Notes: generated by a model not told the origin, from the letters alone. Shown: positions 36,194 to 45,759, counted from the first letter of the stretch. The stretch: DNA of 64,000 bases from Telmatospirillum siberiense (GCF_002845745.1 NZ_PIUM01000017.1:51212-115211), one strand, 5' to 3'. A program made the numbers and translations.

Positions 36194-36202
36194 TTGAAGC
36201 TT

Positions 36203-36231
36203 GACCGGTGCCGGTACCGCCGGCACCGGTC
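36203..36231. terminator. Perfect hairpin between DUF2076 and acvB
   Basis: GACCGGTGCCGG-TACCG-CCGGCACCGGTC, a 12-bp perfect stem 10 bases after the DUF2076 stop and 26 bases before the end of the convergent acvB. Probably a shared terminator. Confidence 0.6.
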
Positions 36232-36256
36232 GATCATCGATCGGGCGGAGGTGGGC

Positions 36257-36964
36257 CTATTTCGGTAGGCGCCGCAGGATCTGGTCGGCCAGCTTGTTGT
36301 AATCGCCGTCGAAATGATGGCCGCCCGGCAGCTGCAGAACCTCGACGTCCCGGCTGTTCAGACCGGGGCACACGGAGCTCTTGGTCTCTTCCGAGCCATA
36401 GACGCAAAGAAGTCTGACGCCCGACAGCTTGGCCAGTTCGGGGGGGACGGGCAGGGCGCTTTTGTGCGGCTGATCGTGCAGCCAGTCACCCCAGTGGATT
36501 TCCCAATTGGCGTAGGTGTTCGAGCCGAGCATGGTGGCCAGTGCCACTTTCGTCCTCAGCGGATCGGGCATGCGCGACAGGACGAAGGGCAGGACGGCGG
36601 CGCCGAAGGAAAACCCGATCAGAATTACCCGGTCCTTGTCCCACGCCTTCAAATAGGCGGCGAGGGTCGCGTTGACGTCGCGGGCCGTTTCCTCCGGGCT
36701 GCGCGTGTCCCAGAAATATTTCATGCAGTCGAAGCCGAGCACGCTGATGCCGCGGCCGGCCAGCAGAGTTCCCAGTTGCTTATCGAGATCGGCCCAACCG
36801 CCGTCACCCGACAGAATGACCGCCAAGTCGCGGTCGGTGGCGTTCGGAGTCCTGTATTCGACCAGCGTTCCCTTGGGCAGGGAGGGCGTGGATTGGGCCT
36901 GGGCGGGTCCAATGGGGGTACAGAAGGCTGACAACAGCAGCCCAAGGATCGCCACGCCTCTCAT
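36257..36964 (-). CDS. acvB: AcvB/VirJ-family periplasmic serine hydrolase
   Basis: In Agrobacterium AcvB hydrolyses lysyl-phosphatidylglycerol and opposes the synthase encoded next to it. This 235-residue protein has a Sec signal (MRGVAILGLLLSAFCTPIGPA) and the VirJ-domain pattern LAVILSGDGGWADLDKQLG. The nucleophile elbow is ILIGFSFGAAVLPF, and a C-terminal QLPGGHHFDGDY carries the likely catalytic His. It is VirJ-sized: the extra N-terminal domain of full-length AcvB (about 450 residues) is absent. The start overlaps the mprF stop by four bases (ATGA), so production of the two is coupled. Confidence 0.9.
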   Translation of the reverse strand: MRGVAILGLLLSAFCTPIGPAQAQSTPSLPKGTLVEYRTPNATDRDLAVILSGDGGWADLDKQLGTLLAGRGISVLGFDCMKYFWDTRSPEETARDVNATLAAYLKAWDKDRVILIGFSFGAAVLPFVLSRMPDPLRTKVALATMLGSNTYANWEIHWGDWLHDQPHKSALPVPPELAKLSGVRLLCVYGSEETKSSVCPGLNSRDVEVLQLPGGHHFDGDYNKLADQILRRLPK

Positions 36965-39552
36965 TTCGCGACCAGTCCCTTCACACCGCCGGAAATCAGG
37001 GCCGCCACGTCGGCGGCCACCCGAGGCAGGACCATGCCGCCCGGAGAAGCCATGAAGCGCGGCTGCCATTGCGGCAGGAACTTTTCCTTGTAGCGGCGCA
37101 GTCCCTGGAAATTGTACAGATCCTCGCCGTGCCGATAGAGGAAGGCGCCGACCCGGTTCCACAGCGGTGCCAAGGCGTTGTCGCGCATGCCGGAAAGCGG
37201 GGCCACGCCGAAACTGAACCAGCGGAAGCCCTGCGCCTGTCCCCAGAGCATGCTCTCGATGAACAGATAATCCATCACACCATAGCCGCTGTCCTGGCGA
37301 TGGCGCATCAGATCGACGGCGACTTCTTCCTTTTCCCCGGATAGCCAGAGATTGGCGAAGGCGACGATCCGGCCTTCGCGGCGCACCAGGGCCATGGGAA
37401 AGCGGCTGATGTAATCGGCGTCGAAGCGGCCAAGGGAAAATCCCTTTTCCTTGGTGTGGCGGCTGGACAGCCATTCGTCGGAAACGCTTTGCAATTCGCC
37501 GAGAAGCGGTGGGACCGCCTCGATGGGAATGACCTCGAAGCTGGCGCCGTCCTTCTGAGCCCGCTTGTGGGCATAACGCAGTTCGCTGCGTGTCGGTCCC
37601 TGGAGGGAAAAACCGTCGAGCCGCACCCGGGCCTCCTCTCCCAGTTTGACGAAGGAAAGACCGAGATCGAGGTAGAACGGCAGAGCCTCGCCGGAAACCT
37701 GATAGAACACCGGCCAGCCCGCCGCCCGGTCGACCATTTCGCGGAAGAGCCAGATGAGATCGGGCCATTCCTCCGCGGGGCCGACGGGATCGCCGAGCGC
37801 CACCCAGCTCCGTCCCGACCGGGCATACATCAAAAAGGCCGTCTTCCGCGCATTGAAAAGGAAGCTCTTGTCTCCCAGCAAGGCGATCTGCGCCTCCGCC
37901 GACGGGGAGGCCTCGGCGATGGTTTTAGCCGTCGCCAACTGCTCGGCGTCGGGAGCCCGCGGGCGGGCGCGGGCGGGGGCCAGCAGGCGCGACAGCATAT
38001 AGGCTCCGGCCAGCGCGGCGACGACCACCGCGGCGCGCAAGGCGCGCGGCGCTTCCGAAGCGAAGGCGAAATGCCACCACATCTGGCGGGAATAGCCATG
38101 ATGTTTGAAGGCGAACTGTCCCAGCCACAGGCTGCCGCCGATGATGGTGACCACCGCCGCCGCCCAGGTGGGCGTAAAGCGTTGTTCGATCAGCGAGGCC
38201 TTGCGGTAGAAGGCGCGTCTGGCGGGAACCAGTCCCCCGAACAGAATGGCCAGCAGCCCTGCCTCTTCCCAGTCGAACCCTTTCAGAAGCGAAAAGACGA
38301 TGCCGGCCGCATAAAGTCCGAGGGCCAGCCAATAGGCGCCGTCCAGGCGCCGATAAAGTCCACGGGCCAGCAGCAGAAGCCAGACGCCGACCACGCTGCC
38401 CAGCAGATGCGAGAGTTCGACCACCGGCAGCGGCAGGAAATTCTGCAGCGTGGCGAGTCGGATCGGCACGGCCGGCGTGGCTCCCGACCAGAGGAGGACT
38501 GCCCCGCCCAGGAGCGCCATGGCGGCGAACAGGCTGGGCGCCATGATGTCGATGGTGCCGCCCAGCCAGCGGGCGGTGGTGGTCAAGGCGCGGCCGCGCT
38601 GAAGGAGTTCGACGACGGCGAGAAGCAGGGCGGCGATGACCAGGGGGAGAAGATTGTAAATGGTCCGGTAGAGAACCAGGGACCCCAGAACCTGGGTCGG
38701 CGGCAACTGGGGCAGCATCAGCACCATCAGACCCTCGAAGACACCCAGTCCTCCGGGGACATGGCTGATCACGCCGGCCATGATGGCGACGGCGTAAAGA
38801 CCGATGAAGGCGAGGAAGGACGGGGCGCCGACGGGCGGCAGCAGGAAATGCAGGGCGGCGGCGGCCAGGACGAGGTCGATCACCGCCAGGAACGTCTGGG
38901 CGGCCGTCATCCGCCATGAGGGCGGAGCGATCCTTTTACCGGCGATGACGAAGCCGCGCCGTCCCCAGAAGGTGGCCCCGGCGTAAAGCAGCAGGCAGGC
39001 CAGCAGGGCGGCGCCGATGGGGCGGACTGACGACGCGGGCAGGGCGATGGCGATGCCGACGGGATGCGGTTCGAACAGCATGGCCATGGTGACAACGCCG
39101 GTGACGCCCAGCCCGAAGGTCAGGGCGCAGAAGGCGACGATGCGGGCGACGTCTCCGCCGGAAATGCCGGCACCCGAATAAAGGCGGTAGCGGATCGAAC
39201 TTCCGGTCAGGGCGGCGAAGCCGGTGCTGTGGCTGATCGCCTGGGCGATGAAGGACGCCAGGGCGATCCGGCGGTAGGGGAGCTGGACGCCGACATGGCG
39301 GGCCGCCAGGGCGTCGAATCCGGTCAGGGCCCAGTAGGAGCCGGCGCTGGCGACCACGGCGGCGATGATGGCCGGCCAGGGCGTCCGATGCAGCACATGC
39401 TGGACATCGGCCAGGGTGAACTGGTGAAGCGACCGGTGCAGGATCCACAGCGCCAGGGCGAAGACGAGGACGCTGGAAAGCGCCAGCGCGGTGCGGAGGA
39501 TTTTCGGCATTTGCCCTGACCAGAAAGCCGCCTTTGGCTGATCTTCCGCCAT
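36961..39552 (-). CDS. mprF: Bifunctional lysylphosphatidylglycerol synthase/flippase MprF
   Basis: Adds lysine from Lys-tRNA to phosphatidylglycerol and flips the product, lowering envelope negative charge and giving resistance to cationic peptides. The 863-residue protein has an N-terminal membrane flippase (about 14 hydrophobic helices to about residue 530; motif TGSSIRYRLYSGAGISGGDVAR-like) and a cytoplasmic GNAT-like synthase domain. That domain shows FLMYARSGRSWVALGDPVG, YHVSGEALPFYLDLG-like, KLGEEARVRLDGFSLQG, and MRHRQDSGYGVMDYLFIES near the end. The ATG at 39552 has GAGG 5 bases upstream; ATGs at 39573 and 39585 are possible. It lies 7 bases after the metallo-hydrolase gene and overlaps acvB. 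Confidence 0.95.
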   Translation of the reverse strand: MAEDQPKAAFWSGQMPKILRTALALSSVLVFALALWILHRSLHQFTLADVQHVLHRTPWPAIIAAVVASAGSYWALTGFDALAARHVGVQLPYRRIALASFIAQAISHSTGFAALTGSSIRYRLYSGAGISGGDVARIVAFCALTFGLGVTGVVTMAMLFEPHPVGIAIALPASSVRPIGAALLACLLLYAGATFWGRRGFVIAGKRIAPPSWRMTAAQTFLAVIDLVLAAAALHFLLPPVGAPSFLAFIGLYAVAIMAGVISHVPGGLGVFEGLMVLMLPQLPPTQVLGSLVLYRTIYNLLPLVIAALLLAVVELLQRGRALTTTARWLGGTIDIMAPSLFAAMALLGGAVLLWSGATPAVPIRLATLQNFLPLPVVELSHLLGSVVGVWLLLLARGLYRRLDGAYWLALGLYAAGIVFSLLKGFDWEEAGLLAILFGGLVPARRAFYRKASLIEQRFTPTWAAAVVTIIGGSLWLGQFAFKHHGYSRQMWWHFAFASEAPRALRAAVVVAALAGAYMLSRLLAPARARPRAPDAEQLATAKTIAEASPSAEAQIALLGDKSFLFNARKTAFLMYARSGRSWVALGDPVGPAEEWPDLIWLFREMVDRAAGWPVFYQVSGEALPFYLDLGLSFVKLGEEARVRLDGFSLQGPTRSELRYAHKRAQKDGASFEVIPIEAVPPLLGELQSVSDEWLSSRHTKEKGFSLGRFDADYISRFPMALVRREGRIVAFANLWLSGEKEEVAVDLMRHRQDSGYGVMDYLFIESMLWGQAQGFRWFSFGVAPLSGMRDNALAPLWNRVGAFLYRHGEDLYNFQGLRRYKEKFLPQWQPRFMASPGGMVLPRVAADVAALISGGVKGLVAK

Positions 39553-39559
39553 GTCGGCC

Positions 39560-40222
39560 TCAGGCAAGGACATGGTCGGCGACAAAAGGGTTGGTTCGAC
39601 GTTCTTGGCCGAACGTCGAGACTGGTCCGTGTCCCGGCACGAAGGTCACGTCGTCCCCCATTGGCCAGAGCCGGGTGGTGATCGAGCGGATCAACGTGGG
39701 ATGGTCGCCGCGCGGGAAATCGGTGCGGCCGATCGATCCGGCGAACAACACGTCGCCGACGAAGGCCAATTGGCTGGGTTGATGAAAGAACACCACATGG
39801 CCGGGGGTGTGTCCCGGACAATGCCTGACATCGAACGTCTGCGCGCCCACCGTCACCGTGTCGCCGTCCGTCAACCAGCGCGAGGGGGTGAAGGGACGGC
39901 AGTTCGGAACACCGAAATCGTCGCCCCGTTCGGTGATGGCGTCGATCAGAAAGCCATCGTCCGCGCCGGGGCCTTCGATGGGCACGCCCAAGCGTTCGGC
40001 AAGTTCGGCGGCGCCACCGGCGTGATCGAAATGGCCGTGGGTGATCAGAATTTTTTCGATGACCGGATGGTGGGTTTCGATCGCCTGTTCGATCCGTTCA
40101 AGGTCGCCTCCCGGATCGATGACCGCTCCCTTGCCGGTTTCCGTGCACCAGACGACGGAACAATTCTGGGCGAAGCTGGTTACCGGGACGATGACGGCTT
40201 GCAGGGGAGTTTGCTGGGGCAA
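39560..40222 (-). CDS. Metallo-beta-lactamase fold hydrolase (YcbL/glyoxalase II-like)
   Basis: A 220-residue thioesterase-like metal hydrolase. The two-metal motif THGHFDHAGG (residues about 60–69), a further His in HCPGHTPGHVVFF, the bridging Asp in FVGDVLFAGSIGRTDF and a last His in FVPGHGPVSTFG are all present. The shape (short, no C-terminal glyoxalase II helical domain) is that of YcbL-type proteins, which act on S-D-lactoylglutathione or similar thioesters. It is first in a three-gene run with mprF and acvB. Whether it works with them is unknown. Confidence 0.92.
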   Translation of the reverse strand: MPQQTPLQAVIVPVTSFAQNCSVVWCTETGKGAVIDPGGDLERIEQAIETHHPVIEKILITHGHFDHAGGAAELAERLGVPIEGPGADDGFLIDAITERGDDFGVPNCRPFTPSRWLTDGDTVTVGAQTFDVRHCPGHTPGHVVFFHQPSQLAFVGDVLFAGSIGRTDFPRGDHPTLIRSITTRLWPMGDDVTFVPGHGPVSTFGQERRTNPFVADHVLA

Positions 40223-40647
40223 GGAGTATCTCCGTTTGGTGTCGTGCCGTCGAACTTCTTCGGGCGGCCGTCGGTTGCATATTTTGTGGGTATTCTAAAA
40301 TATAGCCCTGGATAGAACGAATGGTGCTCAGGGCAAAACCAAAGATCGTGAAATCGCCAAATAAGTTTTCTGACCTGAAACTGTTTCGCCATATGATTTC
40401 ATTTGTATTTCAACCTTGTGAACGATGATAATTTTTACTTTAGTCATATATCCTTTATGGAAAACTACATCATTATATATGAGTCTTATCCATTCTATGC
40501 ATTTAGACCTGCCGGCATAAGGTAGAGGAAAGATACATAACCGTACATGGGTGTGGGAACGCTTCGATCCTTACGAGTCCACTGAACAATTGAATTCTTG
40601 TTCTTGTGGATCTCGCAACCAATCGCCCCTTCCGAGGAGGAGGAGAG

Positions 40648-42333
40648 ATGCGCGTCAGTCAATCGTCTACCGTCAGAAAAATTGCCGCTTTGGTAATCGC
40701 CCTGCTCATTATGCTCGTCGCTTCGGTCGTTTACACGCTTCTCGATTTCCGGGGAAGTCTGATGGACGCCCGGCGTGACAAGGTGAGGGAACTGGTCCTG
40801 TCGGCCAAGGGGGTCGCCGAATATTACAAAGCCAAAGCCGATCGCGGCGAACTTAGTCAGGACGAGGCGATGAAGCAGGCCTTCGCCGCTATCGGAACGA
40901 TCCGTTTCGACGGGGACAATTATTTCTACGCCTATGACTACGATGGCGTCCTGAGGATGATTCCGACACGGCCCGACCTGGTCGGCAAACCTCGCCTGGA
41001 GGCGCAAAGCCCCGATGGCGTCTTCTATGTGAAGCGCCTGATCGAAGAGGCCAGGAAGGGGGGAGGTTTTTATAGCTACGGCTACGACAACGGCGGCCAG
41101 ATGAAGAAGATGCGCCAGAAGGTTTCCTATGGTGCCGGCCTTGATGGATGGCGGCTTGCCTTTGGCGCCGGCATCTACGCCGACGATGTGGACGAGGTTT
41201 TCTGGGACAAGGTCGTCGAATTTGGCGGCGTCAGCCTGGTCCTGCTGATTATCAGCTTGGTTTTCGCGTTCTATATCGCCCGCAGCATCGCCGCGCCCCT
41301 GGGAGAAATCGGCGGGGCGATGGCGGAACTGGCGAAGGGCGATACCTCGGTTTCGCTGCGCTATGCCGAGAGGAACGATGAAATCGGTCTCATGGCCCGG
41401 TCGGTGCAGGTCTTCAAGGACGGTATCATCGAAGCGAACCATCTTTCCCGCCAGCGCGAGGTGGAACAGGCTGAAAAGGAGCAGCGGGTGAGTCGCATCG
41501 CGAAACTTGCCGAAACCTTCGACGCGAGCGCCGGGTCGGTGATCGACAAGGTGGCTTCGGCCGCCGAGGCCATGCAGTCGACCGCCAATTCCATGTCGGC
41601 CGCCGCCGAACAGACCAGCCAGCAGGCGGCCTCGGCGACGACGGCGGCGCATCAGGCGTCGCAGAACGTGCAGACCGTGGCGTCCGCCGCCGACGAGCTG
41701 AGTTCGTCCATTCTGGAAATATCCCGGCAGGTCAGTCAGGCCGCCCAGGTCAGCCAGAAGGCCGTCGGACAGGCCGACCGGACCGGCGAAATCGTCGGCG
41801 GACTGGAAACGGCGGCGCGGCGCATCGGGGAAGTGGTGAAACTGATCAACGATATCGCCAGCCAGACCAATCTTCTCGCGCTCAACGCCACCATCGAGGC
41901 GGCCCGGGCCGGTGATGCCGGCAAGGGCTTCGCCGTGGTGGCCAACGAGGTGAAGAGCCTGGCCAACCAGACGACGCGGGCCACCGAGGACATCAGCCAG
42001 CAGATCTCCGCGGTCCAGCAGGCCACCAGTGAGGCGGTGCAGGCGATCACCGCGATTACCGTCACCATCCAGGACATCAACCAGATTTCAGGCAATATCG
42101 CCTCCGCCGTCGAGGAGCAGGGCGCGGCCACACAGGAAATCGCCCGCAATGTCGAGCAGGCGGCCAGCGGCACCGGGGTCGTCAGCCAGAACATTCAAGG
42201 GGTCAATGAGGCGGCGAGGATCGCCGGCAACGGTTCGCGCGAGGTGATGTCGGCGTCGACGGAACTTTCCAGGGAATCCGAACAGATGCGTCTATTGATC
42301 CACGGGTTTATCGAGGACATGCGCAAGGCGTGA
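40648..42333 (+). CDS. Methyl-accepting chemotaxis protein with single cache domain
   Basis: A 561-residue chemoreceptor. A first membrane helix (about 10–32) is followed by a periplasmic single-cache domain (about 35–185; [19 protein letters not shown] is the cache signature), a second helix (about 193–217) and a HAMP domain ([23 protein letters not shown], about 220–275). A long coiled-coil signalling domain has its tip at [20 protein letters not shown] and methylation-type heptads ([23 protein letters not shown]). An unusually strong GA-rich ribosome-binding site (GAGGAGGAGGAGAG) touches the ATG. The 425-bp upstream gap is A+T rich at 40320–40500 and contains no other gene I can support. 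No che genes are nearby. Confidence 0.95.
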   Translation: MRVSQSSTVRKIAALVIALLIMLVASVVYTLLDFRGSLMDARRDKVRELVLSAKGVAEYYKAKADRGELSQDEAMKQAFAAIGTIRFDGDNYFYAYDYDGVLRMIPTRPDLVGKPRLEAQSPDGVFYVKRLIEEARKGGGFYSYGYDNGGQMKKMRQKVSYGAGLDGWRLAFGAGIYADDVDEVFWDKVVEFGGVSLVLLIISLVFAFYIARSIAAPLGEIGGAMAELAKGDTSVSLRYAERNDEIGLMARSVQVFKDGIIEANHLSRQREVEQAEKEQRVSRIAKLAETFDASAGSVIDKVASAAEAMQSTANSMSAAAEQTSQQAASATTAAHQASQNVQTVASAADELSSSILEISRQVSQAAQVSQKAVGQADRTGEIVGGLETAARRIGEVVKLINDIASQTNLLALNATIEAARAGDAGKGFAVVANEVKSLANQTTRATEDISQQISAVQQATSEAVQAITAITVTIQDINQISGNIASAVEEQGAATQEIARNVEQAASGTGVVSQNIQGVNEAARIAGNGSREVMSASTELSRESEQMRLLIHGFIEDMRKA

Positions 42334-42347
42334 GGGTATCCGCAGGT

Positions 42348-42481
42348 CCTAAGGCTCTGGGACGAAACAATCGCTCCAGAGCCTTAGGGTTTATATGATG
42401 CCTGCGCCTCCGGCTTCGGCCAAGCTCATGCGCCGCTCGGGCTTTAGGGCTTGGAGCGATAATTTCGCCCCAAGCCCTAAA
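42348..42481. repeat. Pair of hairpins with a shared loop sequence, plus repeat block
   Basis: Hairpin 1: a 13-bp perfect stem (42348–42360 with 42376–42388) with 15-nt loop GACGAAACAATCGCT. Hairpin 2: a 12-bp perfect stem (42443–42454 with 42470–42481) with 15-nt loop AGCGATAATTTCGCC. The loops are near complements of each other, while the stems differ. CGCCGCTCGGGCT (42431–42443) repeats the block seen at 1186 and 12693. The right arm of hairpin 2 contains the phosphatase stop codon. Located between convergent genes. Confidence 0.7.
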
Positions 42482-43031
42482 AGGCGGGAGGCCAGGAGAA
42501 GATGCCGGCGTTGGGCATTTCGGACCATCCCAGGATCCTGCCGACCCCCCGGCTTGAAACCACCAGCGGCAGCCGGTCCGCTTCGGCGAGACCGGCTGCC
42601 CGGCGGGCGGCTTCCATGACCCGGTCGCGAAAAATGTCCTCGGCTTCGCCGCCGGGTGGCGTGACCCCCGATCTGATCAGGCGCTGCGAGGCATCGTCCG
42701 CCGGTAGGCCGTTCCATTCGCCCAATCGCCGTTCCCTGAATCCTTCCCAGAATTCGGTCTTTTCGGGATCGAGCCCCAGTTCGACGGCGATGATCCATGC
42801 CGTCTCGCGGGTCCGCCGCAGCGGCGAGGCGATCAATTTCAAACCGCTTGACCGGTGACCCAGCCGGTTTTGCAGGTGGCGTGCCGCCTCGTGCGCCTGC
42901 CGGGTGCCGGTCGGCGTGAGCAATGGGTCGACATCGCCGCCGGAGCGGATCTTCCGGGCGTTGTCCGTGCTTTCCCCATGGCGGACGAACAGAAACCCCC
43001 GGCCGGGGGCGATACTGGGCTCCAGTGTCAT
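42477..43031 (-). CDS. Histidine phosphatase family protein (phosphoglycerate mutase-like)
   Basis: A 184-residue phosphatase with the catalytic His in FLFVRHGESTDNARK (about 13–27), the second arginine region SPLRRTRETAWII, and a Glu in FREGFRERRLGEWNG-type context. The usual second His motif (…GVHG/GH) appears as VVSSRGVGRILGW, where Arg/Gly replace the expected His. Activity is therefore uncertain and it may be a degenerate member. The start overlaps the MFS gene stop by four bases (ATGA). Substrate unknown. Confidence 0.82.
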   Translation of the reverse strand: MTLEPSIAPGRGFLFVRHGESTDNARKIRSGGDVDPLLTPTGTRQAHEAARHLQNRLGHRSSGLKLIASPLRRTRETAWIIAVELGLDPEKTEFWEGFRERRLGEWNGLPADDASQRLIRSGVTPPGGEAEDIFRDRVMEAARRAAGLAEADRLPLVVSSRGVGRILGWSEMPNAGIFSWPPAF

Positions 43032-44158
43032 TGCCGTTGCCAACCGATCAACCCGATCGTGGTGAAAAGCGCCGCCGCGCAGATGGAAAGAGCGGCCAGA
43101 TCGCACACGGCCCATTGCAGGCCGTGGATGCCGGACAACAGTCCGATCAAAGCCGGGCCCGCCGCCAATCCGATGCGCTCGCTGGCGCGATAGATGCCGA
43201 GAGCCGCCGGACGCGGCAAGCGGTTCGCCGCGGCGAGGGCGACGCTGGTCTGCGCGGGCATGGCGATGATTTGCCCGACCGCCAGGAGAACGGCGGCGGC
43301 GAGGGCGATGGCGGTGGCCTGATCACGGCTGGCGATGGCCACGGCGGAGGCCAAAAGCAATGCTCCGGCCGACAGAACCTGTCCGAGAGTGGATGCCCCG
43401 GAGGAGCGTTTGTCGAGTTTCCGTCCGGCGACGGGGCAGAGCAGCATGACGGCGGGATAGACGGCGGCGACGGCGGCGATGGTTTCCGGCGGGCGGTCCT
43501 GCGCGGTCAGCAACAGGGGGAGGGCATAGATAAAGCCGCCATTGACGGCGCGTGTCGGCAGGGCGGCGAGCATCAGAAAGGTGGGGAAGGCGGGGCCCAA
43601 CCGCCAGGTCAAGGGGATGGTTTCGGCCGGCTGATCGCGATGATGGGCGCCGCCGATCCTCCATGCCACCAGGGCGCCGGCCAGGCAGAGAAGCGCTCCG
43701 CTTTCCGAGGCGGTGCCGAATCCGAAGCCACCGACCAGGAAGCCGCCGAGGAAGGATCCCATCAGCATGCCGGCGAAATAGACGCCCAGGTAACGCGCCG
43801 TGGCGCTCGCCGTGCGGTCGGGACCCGAGAAGGAAAGAAAGGCGTCCTGGGCGGCCAGCATGCTGATGCCTATCCCGAAGCCGGTGGTCGCCCGCGCCAT
43901 GGTGGCCAGCAGGGGATTGCCGACGGCGATCCCGCACAAGGCCAGGCCGATGCCGGCCAAAATGGCACCCAGGGCCAGCATCTGGCCTTGGCCGATCCGC
44001 CGGGTCAGTCCGGAGACCAACAGGGCGACGCCGACGGCGATCCAATAAACGGTGGCCGGTATGGCGCCGAAGGTGACGGGCACCGCCGGAACGATGAAGG
44101 AATCCCCGGCGGCGGTGGCAAACAGGCTGGTCGCGACCAAGATCTCGGTTTTACCCAT
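43028..44158 (-). CDS. Major facilitator superfamily transporter
   Basis: A 376-residue integral membrane protein with about 11–12 hydrophobic helices and the two-half MFS layout. A central cytoplasmic loop GGAHHRDQPAETIPLTWRL joins the halves, and an A-motif-like SGLTRRIGQG lies between helices 2 and 3. Substrate cannot be predicted. It is co-transcribed with the phosphatase (overlap) and follows the alpha/beta hydrolase gene by 5 bases, so the three form an operon. Confidence 0.88.
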   Translation of the reverse strand: MGKTEILVATSLFATAAGDSFIVPAVPVTFGAIPATVYWIAVGVALLVSGLTRRIGQGQMLALGAILAGIGLALCGIAVGNPLLATMARATTGFGIGISMLAAQDAFLSFSGPDRTASATARYLGVYFAGMLMGSFLGGFLVGGFGFGTASESGALLCLAGALVAWRIGGAHHRDQPAETIPLTWRLGPAFPTFLMLAALPTRAVNGGFIYALPLLLTAQDRPPETIAAVAAVYPAVMLLCPVAGRKLDKRSSGASTLGQVLSAGALLLASAVAIASRDQATAIALAAAVLLAVGQIIAMPAQTSVALAAANRLPRPAALGIYRASERIGLAAGPALIGLLSGIHGLQWAVCDLAALSICAAALFTTIGLIGWQRQ

Positions 44159-44163
44159 GATGG

Positions 44164-45378
44164 TCAGATCTGCTGTAGGGGTGAGGCTTGACGCCAGGAC
44201 ATATAGGAAGCGACGGCGATCTTCTGCGGACGGACGGCGACGTCGGTCGTCCCGTCGGTGAACAGCAGCCGGATTGGTGCCGAGCGGAGCGGCAATGTCG
44301 ATTCCGCGGGCAGGATCGCGCCGGATAGCCAGGAGCCGATCAGGGACAGGGACTCATGGTCGGCCAGCGCCGGCGTATGCCCCGTAGCCGGAACATGCGC
44401 CACCGTCATGCCATCGCCCTTGGCCATTTGCATGCGGCGCACTGTTTCCGGCAGGAGGGCGTCGGATTCTTCGCCATGCAAAAGCAGAATCGGGCATTGC
44501 AGGGCGTGAAAATCGTTCCACTGATCGATGTCGGTGGCCGCTTTTTCGGCATAGGCCTGCGTCGTCCTCGGGTCATGGCGGTATTCGCGGCCGCCGCCGG
44601 CCTGGCAGCGCTTGGTCTGGCCCATGATGTTGTGGAGACGGATGGCGTCGCCGATCGGCCCGTCATGCTTCTGGGCGGCGCCGGCGCGGCGGAACAGATC
44701 GGCCGGGGTCGGAAAGACGTGATGGCGGCTGACCGTTTCGGCGCGGCGCCGGCGGCGGTCCGCCGACATTTCGGGGCCGATGTCGTTCAAAATCAGGCGG
44801 CTGATCAGGGACGGCCGCCTGGCCGCGATATCCATGCCGATCGATCCCCCCAGGCTGGAGCCGACGAGAACGATGCGCCGCAGACCCAATCCGTCGATCA
44901 GCGATTCGACGGCATGGGCGAGGATGGCGGGGTTGTAATGGGATTGCTGGGCGAGCCAGCCCGACCGGCCGCGCCCGGGCCAGTCGATGGCGACGACGCG
45001 GTGCGCCGTCGACATGTCGGCGGCCAGGAAGTCGAACCGTCGCGCGCTGTTGACGATACCGCCCAGGCAGACGATCGCTTCGCCGCGCTCATCGCCGGGT
45101 GCGCTGTCGATATAGGCGAGCTTGGCGGGATAGGTCTTGCGCAGGCGGTCGATGGTGGAGTCCTGGAGCTCCGCCGGGACGGTGTAATCGAACCAGCGAT
45201 AGGCGCGGACTCCAACGGCGTCGGCAACGTGGTTGGCGAGATCCTCGATCGTCCACCATTCCAGATCGGGAAGGGACAATCCGATCGACATTATCCTGAG
45301 TATCTCATCAAAAAGAGCGGATTCGGCGACCGCGGAACTTCCCTCGTTTTTTGATGATATATTGAATGTAGTGTCCAT
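44164..45378 (-). CDS. Alpha/beta hydrolase with N-terminal extension
   Basis: A 404-residue protein. The hydrolase core begins near residue 100 (AIVCLGGIVNSARRFDFLA, VVAIDWPGRGRSGW). Its nucleophile elbow is VGSSLGGSIGMDIAA, the acid lies in ILLLHGEESDALLP and the His in VPATGHTPALADHE. About 95 residues precede the core (Trp-rich DLEWWTIEDLANHV) and about 60 follow it (ending TDVAVRPQKIAVASYMSWRQ), an uncommon layout. No signal peptide is seen. It is first in an operon with an MFS transporter and a phosphatase, downstream of a long A+T-rich region. Substrate unknown. Confidence 0.85.
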   Translation of the reverse strand: MDTTFNISSKNEGSSAVAESALFDEILRIMSIGLSLPDLEWWTIEDLANHVADAVGVRAYRWFDYTVPAELQDSTIDRLRKTYPAKLAYIDSAPGDERGEAIVCLGGIVNSARRFDFLAADMSTAHRVVAIDWPGRGRSGWLAQQSHYNPAILAHAVESLIDGLGLRRIVLVGSSLGGSIGMDIAARRPSLISRLILNDIGPEMSADRRRRRAETVSRHHVFPTPADLFRRAGAAQKHDGPIGDAIRLHNIMGQTKRCQAGGGREYRHDPRTTQAYAEKAATDIDQWNDFHALQCPILLLHGEESDALLPETVRRMQMAKGDGMTVAHVPATGHTPALADHESLSLIGSWLSGAILPAESTLPLRSAPIRLLFTDGTTDVAVRPQKIAVASYMSWRQASPLQQI

Positions 45379-45759
45379 GGGGGGCTCGCTCTGTTTGAGT
45401 CAGCAGACGGAACACCGCATCCACCCCTGGCGATTATTATATTCTGCTTTTATTGCAGAAATTTCATGTTAGATGGTCTTTGTATTATATGAGTATGCGT
45501 CAAATCGGCACAACAAAGAAAATACAACCATATGTAGAAAAAATTTTATTCAATATTCTTAAGGATGTTTATCTCTGCTGAAAATTCAAGGGAAAGTGCC
45601 ATATTCGATCGCTTTCATAGCACGGAAACGCCATCGGTATTATGACGTTTGTACGATATCGGCGTGCAAAAATAGGCCATCTTGCCTAATAATAGAAATA
45701 ATTTTATGAAATATAGAAATTTTCAGACCACAATAATCGAAATATTATTCCGAAAATAG
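45379..45759. other. A+T-rich gap without a recognisable gene
   Basis: About 380 bases between the hydrolase start and the bioB terminator are strikingly A+T rich compared with the window. They contain short palindromes (for example AATAAT-CGAAAT-ATTATT near 45733–45750). I see no open frame with a credible start. It probably holds the hydrolase operon promoter and possibly nucleoid-protein binding sites. Confidence 0.5.
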
